DNA from: an uncultured Collinsella sp.
GTDB lineage: Bacteria > Actinomycetota > Coriobacteriia > Coriobacteriales > Coriobacteriaceae
Direction: 5' to 3'
Assembly: GCA_900552295.1 (NCBI GenBank)
Contig: URZB01000028.1
Location: 1 to 10,967, forward strand
Length of the DNA: 10,967 nucleotides
Shown: one piece after another, positions 5,539-10,967 of the stretch
Numbering within the stretch: the first letter of the stretch is position 1
How the letters are laid out: each line of letters starts with the position of its first letter
The notes under the pieces: model-generated
Seen by the model: only the letters and a program-made list of their open reading frames with translations
Told to the model about the DNA's origin: nothing
The model's database searches: none
Program-made: the position numbers and the translations under genes

Positions 5539-6174
5539 TTGGACAGCTATTTTACTCTGCAATCGAATATTGAGGTTTCGGGCGAATTTGTGGACCGCAA
5601 GAGCCGGTTTATTGCCCAGCTGGTCCATATTGAGTCCGAGGATGAGGCGAATGCCTTTATCGAGACCGTTCGCAAACGTCATTACGACGCTCGACACAAT
5701 GTTCCCGCGTGGATTTTGGTCGATGGACGCGAGCGTCAAAGCGATGACGGTGAGCCGAGCCGCACGAGCGGTATGCCGACGCTCGAGGTGTTGCGCGGCG
5801 CGGGGCTCAAAAATGTTTGCTGCGTAGTGACGCGCTATTTTGGTGGCACGCTGTTGGGGCCTGGTGGCTTGGTACGCGCCTATACCGCGGCGACGCAAGC
5901 GACGGTGGCCGCGGCTCGGGAGGCCGGGCAGATCGTCGAGATGACGAGCGTCGTGCCTGTTGACGTGCATGTGGCCTATCCGCAGTATGAGCAGGTGCTT
6001 CGCTTGGCGCAGGATTCGGGTGCCAAGGTTTCGGATACCGATTACGCGGATGCCGTGACACTTCACTTGGTGTTTAAGGCGGGGGAGCAGGAGTCTTTTT
6101 GCGCCAGGATGCGCGAGCTTATGGCGGGGCGCGAGGAGATCGAGGTCGGTGCTCCCGTATTTGCCGAGTTCTAA
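5539..6174 (+). CDS. YigZ/IMPACT-family protein
   Basis: A 211-residue cytoplasmic protein of the YigZ (UPF0029/IMPACT) family. The N-terminal UPF0029 domain carries SDDGEPSRTSGMP (about residues 68-80) and RYFGGTLLGPGGLVRAY (99-115), both hallmark motifs. The C-terminal part (about 140-205) fits the ferredoxin-like DUF1949 domain. The eukaryotic relative IMPACT modulates the Gcn2 translational stress kinase; the bacterial role is not settled. Two TTG codons stand in tandem at 5536 and 5539; 5539 is preferred because GAGG (5528-5531) is then seven bases away instead of four. The two choices differ by one residue. The gene follows rnpB and structured element copy 2 and ends in its own terminator. 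Confidence 0.88.
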   Translation: MDSYFTLQSNIEVSGEFVDRKSRFIAQLVHIESEDEANAFIETVRKRHYDARHNVPAWILVDGRERQSDDGEPSRTSGMPTLEVLRGAGLKNVCCVVTRYFGGTLLGPGGLVRAYTAATQATVAAAREAGQIVEMTSVVPVDVHVAYPQYEQVLRLAQDSGAKVSDTDYADAVTLHLVFKAGEQESFCARMRELMAGREEIEVGAPVFAEF

Positions 6175-6177
6175 CGG

Positions 6178-6229
6178 CGACGGCCGGCGTGCTTTTGGAT
6201 GGATCCCAAGCGCGCCGGCCGTCGTTTTT
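6178..6229 (+). terminator. Intrinsic terminator after the yigZ-like gene
   Basis: A 17-bp stem with one G-U pair (6178-6194 with 6208-6224) and a 13-base loop is followed by TTTTT (6225-6229). It starts three bases after the stop codon. It lies between convergent genes and may also slow transcription from the minus strand, where no T-run follows. Confidence 0.93.
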
Positions 6230-6241
6230 CTGTGCTGCCGT

Positions 6242-6688
6242 TTACTCGGCGAGCTGCTTTAGTACATCACAGGCGATTTCGACGGCATCGTCGATGCAGC
6301 CGGGGCAGCTGCGAAGCGGACCCTTGTCCGATCCGATGCCCTTGAGCGTGCCGCAGACGGTCGTCGTGTTCTTCTCGCCAAAACGCTTGGCGATTTCGCG
6401 CGACAGCTTGTAGGTCTGGCCCTTGGTCTTGGGGTTTTCCATGCCGTCGCTCATCACGAAGCCCATGATGGCCACGGCGCCCGAGATGGCGCCGCAGGTT
6501 TCGGTCATGCCGCCCATGCCGGCACCAAAGCCCTCGGTGAGGGTAAAGGCGATCTGGGGGTCGAGTCCGACGGCAGGCGCGAGGGTGCAGGCGACGGCCT
6601 GGGCGCAGTTAAAGCCGCGGGCGTGGTATTCGGCAGCCTGAGCCTGACAGGCGTTGATGTCGAGCTGGGCCGTATCGATTTGCTTCAT
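6242..6688 (-). CDS. Cysteine-rich redox protein, C_GCAxxG_C_C family
   Basis: A 148-residue protein of the putative redox-active C_GCAxxG_C_C family (Pfam name; function not proven experimentally to my knowledge). The spaced cysteines are all present: C28 in GFNCAQAV, C65 in ETCGAISGAV, C112, the CPGC pair C128/C131, and C140. The glycine-rich EGFGAGMGG at 52-60 precedes the second cysteine. These cysteines could bind metal or an iron-sulfur cluster, or cycle between thiol and disulfide. The start at MKQIDTAQLD is firm: AAGGAG lies six bases upstream. The frame continues upstream, but that peptide has no such site. No signal peptide is visible. The gene diverges from the MetY-type gene across a 230-bp control region, hinting at a shared link to sulfur or redox metabolism. 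Confidence 0.87.
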   Translation of the reverse strand: MKQIDTAQLDINACQAQAAEYHARGFNCAQAVACTLAPAVGLDPQIAFTLTEGFGAGMGGMTETCGAISGAVAIMGFVMSDGMENPKTKGQTYKLSREIAKRFGEKNTTTVCGTLKGIGSDKGPLRSCPGCIDDAVEIACDVLKQLAE

Positions 6689-6918
6689 CGTTGTCTCCTT
6701 GGTTACGGTGTACTCGCCTATGGTACCCGTGACGGTGCATGTAATCATCGAGAGCTTCATGTATGCCTCATTTTTATCTATCGAGCAAATGCCCAAGGCT
6801 TGAGATAAAACCCTTGATTAATTAGTCCCATAACCTACCTTTGGGATGGGTTGAGAGGGGTGCAGGGTAGCGGTATCGTGAACCGAATAAAACTAAAACC
6901 CAGGCAAGGGAGCAAGAT
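6689..6918. promoter_or_regulatory. Divergent control region between the redox protein gene and metY
   Basis: This 230-bp region must hold the promoters of both divergent genes. An AT-rich core at about 6801-6825, containing TTGAGATAAAA and the palindromic ATTAAT, is the likely site. A candidate pair for metY is TTGAGA (6800-6805) with TAGTCC 17 bases on, a poor -10. In the metY leader AACCTACC (6832-6839) can pair with GGATGGGTT (6844-6852) with one bulge, and CGGT/ACCG (6871-6884) forms a smaller hairpin. I see no complete riboswitch consensus. Confidence 0.35.
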
Positions 6919-8202
6919 ATGAGCGAGCAGACTATCGGTACCACATGTGTTCAGGGCGGCTACCGCCCGGGTGACGCGGAGCCGCGCCAGGTGCCTATCT
7001 ACCAGTCCACCACGTGGAAGTATGATACGTCCGAGCATATGGGCAAGCTGTTTGACCTGGAGGAGTCCGGTTACTTCTACAGCCGCCTGCAGAACCCCAC
7101 GTGCGATCTGGTTGCTGCCAAGATCTGCGAGATGGAGGGCGGCACCGCTGCGATGCTCACGAGCTCGGGCATGGCTGCGAACTTCCTCGCCATCTTTAAC
7201 GTCGCCGGTGCCGGTGATCACGTGGTTGCGTGCTCTGCCATCTACGGCGGCACCTACAACCTGCTGGCTCACACTATGGGCCGCATGGGCCTGACCTGCA
7301 CGTTCGTCGCACCCGACTGCACCGATGAGGAGCTGGAGGCCGCTTTCCAGCCCAACACCAAGCTCGTCTTTGGCGAGACCATCGCTAACCCCGCGCTTGC
7401 CGTGCTCGATATTGAGCGCTTTGCCAAGGCCGCGCACGACCACGGCGTGCCGCTGATGGTCGACAACACCTTCCCGACGCCCGTGATGTGCCGTCCCTTT
7501 GAGTGGGGCGCCGACATCGTCACGCATTCCACCACCAAGTACATGGATGGTCACGCGGCCTACCTGGGCGGCGTGATCGTTGATCACGGTCAGTTTGACT
7601 GGATGGCCCATGCGGACAAGTTCCCGGGTCTCACCACGCCCGACGAGAGCTACCACGGCGTGACCTATGCCGAGAAGTTCGGCCGCGAGGGCGCCTTTAT
7701 TACCAAGGCTACCGCGCAGCTCATGCGCGACCTCGGCCCCATGCAGAACCCGCAGGCGGCGTTCTTCCTGAACAGCTCGCTCGAGAGCCTGCACGTGCGT
7801 ATGCCGCGCCATTGCGAGAACGGTCTGGCGGTCGCCAAGTTCCTGCAGGGCCACCCCAAAGTGCGCTTCGTGAGCTATCCGGGCCTAGAGGGCGACAAGT
7901 ACTACGACATGGCTCAGAAGTACATGCCCAACGGTACCTGCGGCGTCGTGAGCTTTGGCTTTACCGGTGGTCGTGCGGCGGCCGAGACCTTTATGAAGAG
8001 TCTTAAGCTCGCCCAGATTGCCACGCACGTGGCCGATGCCCGCACCTGCTGCCTGCACCCGGCAAACGCCACCCATCGCCAGATGAACGACGAGGAGCTC
8101 ATCGCCTGCGGCATCTCCGCCGATATGGTGCGCCTGTCGTGCGGCCTTGAGGATACGGCCGATTTGATTGCCGACCTTGAGCAGGCACTCGAGCAGTGCT
8201 AG
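6919..8202 (+). CDS. metY: O-acetylhomoserine sulfhydrylase (MetY type), PLP-dependent
   Basis: A 427-residue enzyme of the Cys/Met-metabolism PLP family. MetY enzymes join sulfide to O-acetylhomoserine, giving homocysteine and acetate for methionine synthesis in the cytoplasm. Visible features are YSRLQNPT (Y54, R56, cofactor phosphate contact from the neighbouring subunit), SSGMAAN at about residue 87, VDNTFPTP with Asp182 that contacts the pyridine nitrogen, HSTTKYMDGH with the Schiff-base Lys207, and LHPANATHRQ near the C-terminus. The length and the YHGVTYAEKFG insert match MetY better than cystathionine gamma-synthase or methionine gamma-lyase. The latter remains an alternative, since annotation of this family is often unreliable. 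The start has GGGAG six bases upstream. The gene is monocistronic, divergent from the redox protein, and ends before a strong terminator. Confidence 0.88.
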   Translation: MSEQTIGTTCVQGGYRPGDAEPRQVPIYQSTTWKYDTSEHMGKLFDLEESGYFYSRLQNPTCDLVAAKICEMEGGTAAMLTSSGMAANFLAIFNVAGAGDHVVACSAIYGGTYNLLAHTMGRMGLTCTFVAPDCTDEELEAAFQPNTKLVFGETIANPALAVLDIERFAKAAHDHGVPLMVDNTFPTPVMCRPFEWGADIVTHSTTKYMDGHAAYLGGVIVDHGQFDWMAHADKFPGLTTPDESYHGVTYAEKFGREGAFITKATAQLMRDLGPMQNPQAAFFLNSSLESLHVRMPRHCENGLAVAKFLQGHPKVRFVSYPGLEGDKYYDMAQKYMPNGTCGVVSFGFTGGRAAAETFMKSLKLAQIATHVADARTCCLHPANATHRQMNDEELIACGISADMVRLSCGLEDTADLIADLEQALEQC

Positions 8203-8270
8203 GCTAGCGTGCGTGCGAGGCGTGGGACGGCTTTTCGGCTGACGACGTCCTCATAGTTCCGATTCCGTAG

Positions 8271-8318
8271 GCGGGACCCCGATCGTGTCCGTTTGTAGGC
8301 GATTGGGGTCCCGTTTTT
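8271..8318 (+). terminator. Intrinsic terminator after metY, only 25 bp before the MFS start codon
   Basis: A 14-bp stem with one G-T wobble (8272-8285 with 8300-8313) over a 14-base loop runs into TTTTT (8314-8318). Only 25 bases separate its end from the ATG of the transporter gene. It therefore works either as the metY terminator with a hidden promoter inside it, or as an attenuator in the transporter leader. Confidence 0.9.
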
Positions 8319-8343
8319 GCGTTGCACGATAGAAAGGATATAC

Positions 8344-9648
8344 ATGGAGAAAACTGCCGAGCAGCTGCGCCGCGAACACATTGCCCTAGAGGGCGACACC
8401 CACGGTAAGAATAAATGGGCGATTCTGTTCACCGTGCTCGTCATGACCTTTATGGCGTGTCTGGATGCGAGCATCGTGACGGTGGCGCTCCCAGTGATGC
8501 AAAAGGAGCTGGGGGTGGGTCTCGACCGCATTCAGCTCGTGAGCTCGGTGTATCTGCTCGCGACGTGCGTCGCCATGCTGCCGTTTGGCCGCTTGGGCGA
8601 TGTGCGCGGCAAGGTGAATGTGTTCCAGCTTGGTGTAATCGTCTTTACGGGTGGCTCGTTGCTTTGCGGGCTTTCGGCTTCGCTCGAGGTGCTTATCTTG
8701 GCGCGTTCCGTGCAGGGCATTGGCTGTGCCGCCGCGATGGCCAACAATATGGGCATCATCACCGAGTCGTTTCCGGCGCGTGAGCGCGGCCGTGCCATGG
8801 GCATTCTGGCGACCTTTGTGGCTCTTGGCATGATGTGCGGCCCCGTGCTCGGCGGCGTGCTGGTGGCGAGCTTTCCCTGGGAGAGCATCTTCCTTATCAA
8901 TCTGCCCATTGGCGTAATCTCGTTTATCGTGGGACTCTATACGCTGCCGCATGTGAAGCCGGAGGCTGGCGAACGCCCTATGCCGTTGACAGAGGCGGCG
9001 CGTCGCTGCTTTGCGAGCTCGGCTTTCACGATTAACCTGGCTTGCATGCTTATCGTGTTCGTGGGTATCGGTGCCTCCGAGTTTGTGCTGCCGTTCTACT
9101 TTCAGGATGCCCACGGCTTTAGCTCCGATATCTCCGGCCTGTTGTTTTTGGCGATGCCGGTCGTGAATGCCTTTGTGGGCCCGCTTTCGGGCTCGGTGTC
9201 CGACCGTGTTGGTTGTGAAGCGCCCACGGCCGTTGGCCTGGGCGTGTACGTGTGCGGTCTCTTTGCGGTGAGCACGCTTGACGAGCACTCTTCCATCTTG
9301 ATGATTGTGTGCTGCGTCGCGTTTATGTCGTGCGGCACGTCGATCTTCCAGAGTCCCAATAATTCGCTGTATATGGGTTCGGCTCCGCGTGAGGCGCTTG
9401 GCTTTGCGGGCAGCTTGAGCAGCTTGGCGCGCTATGCGGGCATAGCGCTGGGTATTACGGCGGCGTCGCGCATCCTGTATGGACAGACGAGCGCGGCGAT
9501 GGGCAAGACGGTCACGAGCTATGTGGCGGGTCGTCCGGACGTGTTCCTCTTTGGCTTCCGTTTGGTATTCTACGTGCTGATGGCCGTTGCTACCGTGGGC
9601 TTTGCGCTCACATTGGTACGTTTGGTGAGGACGCGCACCCGGCATTAG
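8344..9648 (+). CDS. Major facilitator superfamily transporter, DHA2-like drug exporter
   Basis: A 434-residue inner-membrane protein made of successive hydrophobic helices. Family motifs are clear: LDASIVTVALP (residues 40-50), typical of the DHA2 (EmrB/QacA) group, motif A GRLGDVRGK between helices 2 and 3 (82-90), motif B LARSVQGIGCAA with Arg121 in helix 4, and motif C GMMCGPVLGG (162-171) in helix 5, typical of proton-driven antiporters. Such proteins expel drugs or metabolites; the substrate cannot be told. It is short for a 14-helix DHA2 protein (usually about 470-500 residues), so helices or a loop may be reduced. The start is the ATG at 8344 with AAAGGA about six bases upstream. A terminator hairpin sits just before this ribosome site. 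No transcriptional regulator gene is adjacent. Confidence 0.9.
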   Translation: MEKTAEQLRREHIALEGDTHGKNKWAILFTVLVMTFMACLDASIVTVALPVMQKELGVGLDRIQLVSSVYLLATCVAMLPFGRLGDVRGKVNVFQLGVIVFTGGSLLCGLSASLEVLILARSVQGIGCAAAMANNMGIITESFPARERGRAMGILATFVALGMMCGPVLGGVLVASFPWESIFLINLPIGVISFIVGLYTLPHVKPEAGERPMPLTEAARRCFASSAFTINLACMLIVFVGIGASEFVLPFYFQDAHGFSSDISGLLFLAMPVVNAFVGPLSGSVSDRVGCEAPTAVGLGVYVCGLFAVSTLDEHSSILMIVCCVAFMSCGTSIFQSPNNSLYMGSAPREALGFAGSLSSLARYAGIALGITAASRILYGQTSAAMGKTVTSYVAGRPDVFLFGFRLVFYVLMAVATVGFALTLVRLVRTRTRH

Positions 9649-9808
9649 CGTGTTGGGAGGCTGTCTGCCACGAATCGGGCCTATCTACTGGTCTTGCAGC
9701 TTTATGGTGCGATGTGGCTTGTGGGGCGGGCGGGGGTCGGTCCGTGGTAGACTATCGAACAACGTTTATTAATCGCGCGGTATCGTTGCCGCGAGAAGGG
9801 GTTGCGCC
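9649..9808 (+). promoter_or_regulatory. Leader/promoter region of xpt
   Basis: TAGACT (9748-9753) is a reasonable -10 box, but the bases 17 upstream are G-rich with no -35 match. CGCGG (9776-9780) pairs with CCGCG (9789-9793) just before the ribosome site GAAGGGG (9795-9801). The purine riboswitch common before xpt in Firmicutes is not recognisable here. No clear T-tailed terminator for the preceding transporter gene is seen. Confidence 0.35.
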
Positions 9809-10387
9809 ATGCAGGAGCTTGAGGATCGTATTCGCCATGACGGCATCGTAAAGGCCGGTAACGTCCTTAAGGTTGATGCCTTCCTCAACCACCAGTGCGA
9901 CGTTGAGCTGTTCGACCACATGGGTGCCGAGTGGGCCCGTCTGTTCGGGGGTGTCGAGATCAACAAGATCCTGACGATCGAGGCTTCGGGCATTGGTATG
10001 GCCTGCATCGCGGCTCAGCATTTTGGCGGCGTGCCGGTGGTCTTTGCCAAGAAGGCCCAGTCCATCAACCTTGACGGCGAGCAGTATGCCACGACCATCT
10101 ATTCCTTTACCAAGCAGAAGGAGTACCCGGTTATCGTGGGTAAGCGTTTCCTGTCCGAGGGCGATAAGGTCCTGATTATCGACGACTTCCTGGCCAACGG
10201 CTGCGCGCTTGAGGGCCTTATTAAGATCTGCGAGGCTGCGGGCGCCGAGGTTGCCGGCATCGGTATTGCGGTGGAGAAGGGCTTCCAGGGCGGCGGCGAT
10301 AAGCTCCGCGAGCGCGGCTTCCGCGTTGAGAGCCTGGCCCGTATCGCCGAAATGGACTGCGAGAACGGCGAGATCACGTTCGCCTAG
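9809..10387 (+). CDS. xpt: Xanthine phosphoribosyltransferase
   Basis: A 192-residue cytoplasmic purine-salvage enzyme that joins xanthine to PRPP, giving XMP. It is nearly the length of Bacillus subtilis Xpt (194) and matches it along the whole chain as I recall it: [11 protein letters not shown] at residues 20-30, [22 protein letters not shown], the PRPP-binding loop [11 protein letters not shown] (121-131) with the paired Asp125/Asp126, [11 protein letters not shown], and RVESLARI near the end. The start ATG has GAAGGGG seven bases upstream. It is followed 27 bases after the stop by a strong palindromic terminator that separates it from the GGQ-protein gene. Function is firm; the purine preference (xanthine over guanine) is inferred from the close family match. 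Confidence 0.95.
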   Translation: MQELEDRIRHDGIVKAGNVLKVDAFLNHQCDVELFDHMGAEWARLFGGVEINKILTIEASGIGMACIAAQHFGGVPVVFAKKAQSINLDGEQYATTIYSFTKQKEYPVIVGKRFLSEGDKVLIIDDFLANGCALEGLIKICEAAGAEVAGIGIAVEKGFQGGGDKLRERGFRVESLARIAEMDCENGEITFA

Positions 10388-10414
10388 GCGCGCAGCACAA
10401 GCGATTGGTATGCG

Positions 10415-10450
10415 ATGTGACAAAGGGACTGTCCCTTTGTCACATTTTTT
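10415..10450 (+). terminator. Palindromic terminator between xpt and the GGQ-protein gene
   Basis: ATGTGACAAAGGGAC (10415-10429) and GTCCCTTTGTCACAT (10431-10445) are perfect complements around a single T. The right arm runs into a T-tract ending at 10450. It is an intrinsic terminator and also a member of a palindrome family: its GTGA..AAGGGACTGT core recurs in the larger palindrome at 10864-10928. It ends only 20 bases before the next start codon. Confidence 0.85.
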
Positions 10451-10470
10451 GTATGAGGGGAGGTATTGAT

Positions 10471-10851
10471 ATGGATGAGAACAAGATGGGATGGCGCGAG
10501 TATGCGCGCTATGCCGAGATGTCGGTCGAGGAGCTGGCACGCGATTGCGAGGTGCAGGTGTTTCGCGCGACGGGTCCGGGCGGACAGGGCGTGAACACGA
10601 CGGACTCGGCGGTGCGCATGAAGCATGGGCCCACGGGGATTGTCGTGACGGCGCGTGAGAGCCGCAGTCAGTTTCAGAATCGCAGCTGCTGTCTGCGTAA
10701 GCTGAGGGCAGAGCTTGAGCGTCGCGGGCGTCCACCGCGCCGACGCGTAAAGACCAAGGTGCCTCAGCGATCGCGCCAGCGCAGGCTCAACGACAAGCAC
10801 TTCAACGCTATCAAAAAGGCCAACCGTCGCAAACTGGGCAGCGACGAATGA
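10471..10851 (+). CDS. Short release-factor-like protein with GGQ motif (RF-1 domain)
   Basis: A 126-residue protein holding only the catalytic RF-1 domain of class I release factors. GPGGQGVN puts the GGQ at residues 37-39, the motif that hydrolyses peptidyl-t[17 protein letters not shown] and ESRSQFQNR (63-71) complete the domain. The tail, residues 86-121, is very rich in Arg and Lys. The codon-reading domains of RF1/RF2 are absent, so it cannot decode stop codons. By analogy with ArfB/YaeJ and mitochondrial mtRF-R (C12orf65) it may release peptides from stalled ribosomes, with the basic tail in the empty mRNA channel. That role is inferred; it is not a clear ArfB orthologue. The start ATG has GGAGG seven bases upstream. 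The longer frame from 10405 only translates the palindrome. Palindromes lie on both sides of the gene. Confidence 0.85.
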   Translation: MDENKMGWREYARYAEMSVEELARDCEVQVFRATGPGGQGVNTTDSAVRMKHGPTGIVVTARESRSQFQNRSCCLRKLRAELERRGRPPRRRVKTKVPQRSRQRRLNDKHFNAIKKANRRKLGSDE

Positions 10852-10863
10852 TCTTCTCAATAC

Positions 10864-10928
10864 GTTGCGGTGAAATAGGGACTGTTTTGCGGCTTTTGCT
10901 GCATAAACAGTCCCTATTTCACCGCAAC
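10864..10928. repeat. Long perfect palindrome (24-bp arms)
   Basis: The arms at 10864-10887 and 10905-10928 are perfectly complementary over 24 bp with a 17-base spacer. The arm contains GTGAAATAGGGACTGT, which matches 14 of 16 bases of GTGACAAAGGGACTGT in the terminator at 10415-10450. No T-run follows the right arm, so it is not a standard terminator. It begins 12 bases after the GGQ-protein stop codon. A REP/MITE-like intergenic repeat is the most likely identity. Confidence 0.75.
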
Positions 10929-10967
10929 TTAGGTGGGGTTAGCGGGTGGGGTGCCAGACGTGGAGGG

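Noticed and set aside
6845..6918. SAM riboswitch in the metY leader
   Set aside because: GAGAGGGGTGCAGGG vaguely recalls the start of a SAM-I aptamer, but the following conserved helices and GGCAACC-like segment are missing.
6835..7854. 339-codon open frame on the minus strand opposite metY
   Set aside because: Shadow of the metY codons; no motif, and the PLP-enzyme frame is unambiguous.
8386..9645. 419-codon open frame on the minus strand opposite the MFS gene
   Set aside because: It is rich in His/Arg/Gln with no domain, while the plus frame is an obvious transporter.
9649..9808. Purine riboswitch before xpt
   Set aside because: Common before xpt in Firmicutes, but the conserved loop sequences are not present; only a small hairpin is seen.
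1..10967. CRISPR array, tRNA genes, prophage or defence system
   Set aside because: No spaced repeat array, no tRNA-like cloverleaf, and no phage, nuclease or toxin genes were found; the genes are housekeeping and metabolic.

Overview
The window looks like chromosomal DNA of a Gram-positive, high-GC gut actinobacterium of the class Coriobacteriia, most likely Collinsella or a close relative. This is inferred from GC-rich codon use, clear AGGAG-type ribosome binding sites, TTG and GTG starts, a four-domain S1 protein of actinobacterial type, and a type A RNase P RNA. No database search was possible. The content is mostly housekeeping and metabolic. I see no phage, transposase, CRISPR or defence genes.

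Layout. (1) Positions 1-870: two strong hairpins, rpiB (sugar-phosphate isomerase) on the minus strand, then a divergent control region with a 16-bp perfect palindrome and an 11-bp tandem repeat. (2) 871-2190: an iron-sulfur L-cysteine desulfidase/serine dehydratase-like enzyme (CyuA/YhaM family), followed by a simple hairpin and a complex structured element. (3) 2380-3453: a HAD-family hydrolase on the minus strand and a divergent promoter region shared with rpsA. (4) 3454-5305: rpsA (ribosomal protein S1) with a ribosome-site-masking hairpin in its leader and a strong terminator, a 262-bp spacer, and then the RNase P RNA gene rnpB with its own promoter. (5) 5311-6229: a second copy of the structured element directly after rnpB, then a YigZ/IMPACT-family gene and terminator. 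(6) 6242-8318: a small cysteine-rich redox protein (C_GCAxxG_C_C family) divergent from a MetY-type O-acetylhomoserine sulfhydrylase. (7) 8344-10851: an MFS exporter, xanthine phosphoribosyltransferase (xpt), and a small GGQ-containing release-factor-like protein that lies between two related palindromes.

How the genes relate. Two genes handle sulfide in opposite directions: the desulfidase should release H2S from cysteine, and the MetY enzyme should fix sulfide into homocysteine. The cysteine-rich redox protein shares a control region with MetY. rpsA, rnpB and the GGQ protein all serve translation or RNA processing. Most genes are single transcription units bounded by terminators.

The best lead for something undescribed is a pair of ~115-nt elements (2220-2334 and 5311-5426). 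Their cores are nearly identical. Their closing 14-bp stems differ at eight positions, and every change is compensated on the other arm, so a folded RNA (or cruciform) is under selection. I do not recognise the family. A published Collinsella RNA motif exists, and I cannot rule out that this is the same one.
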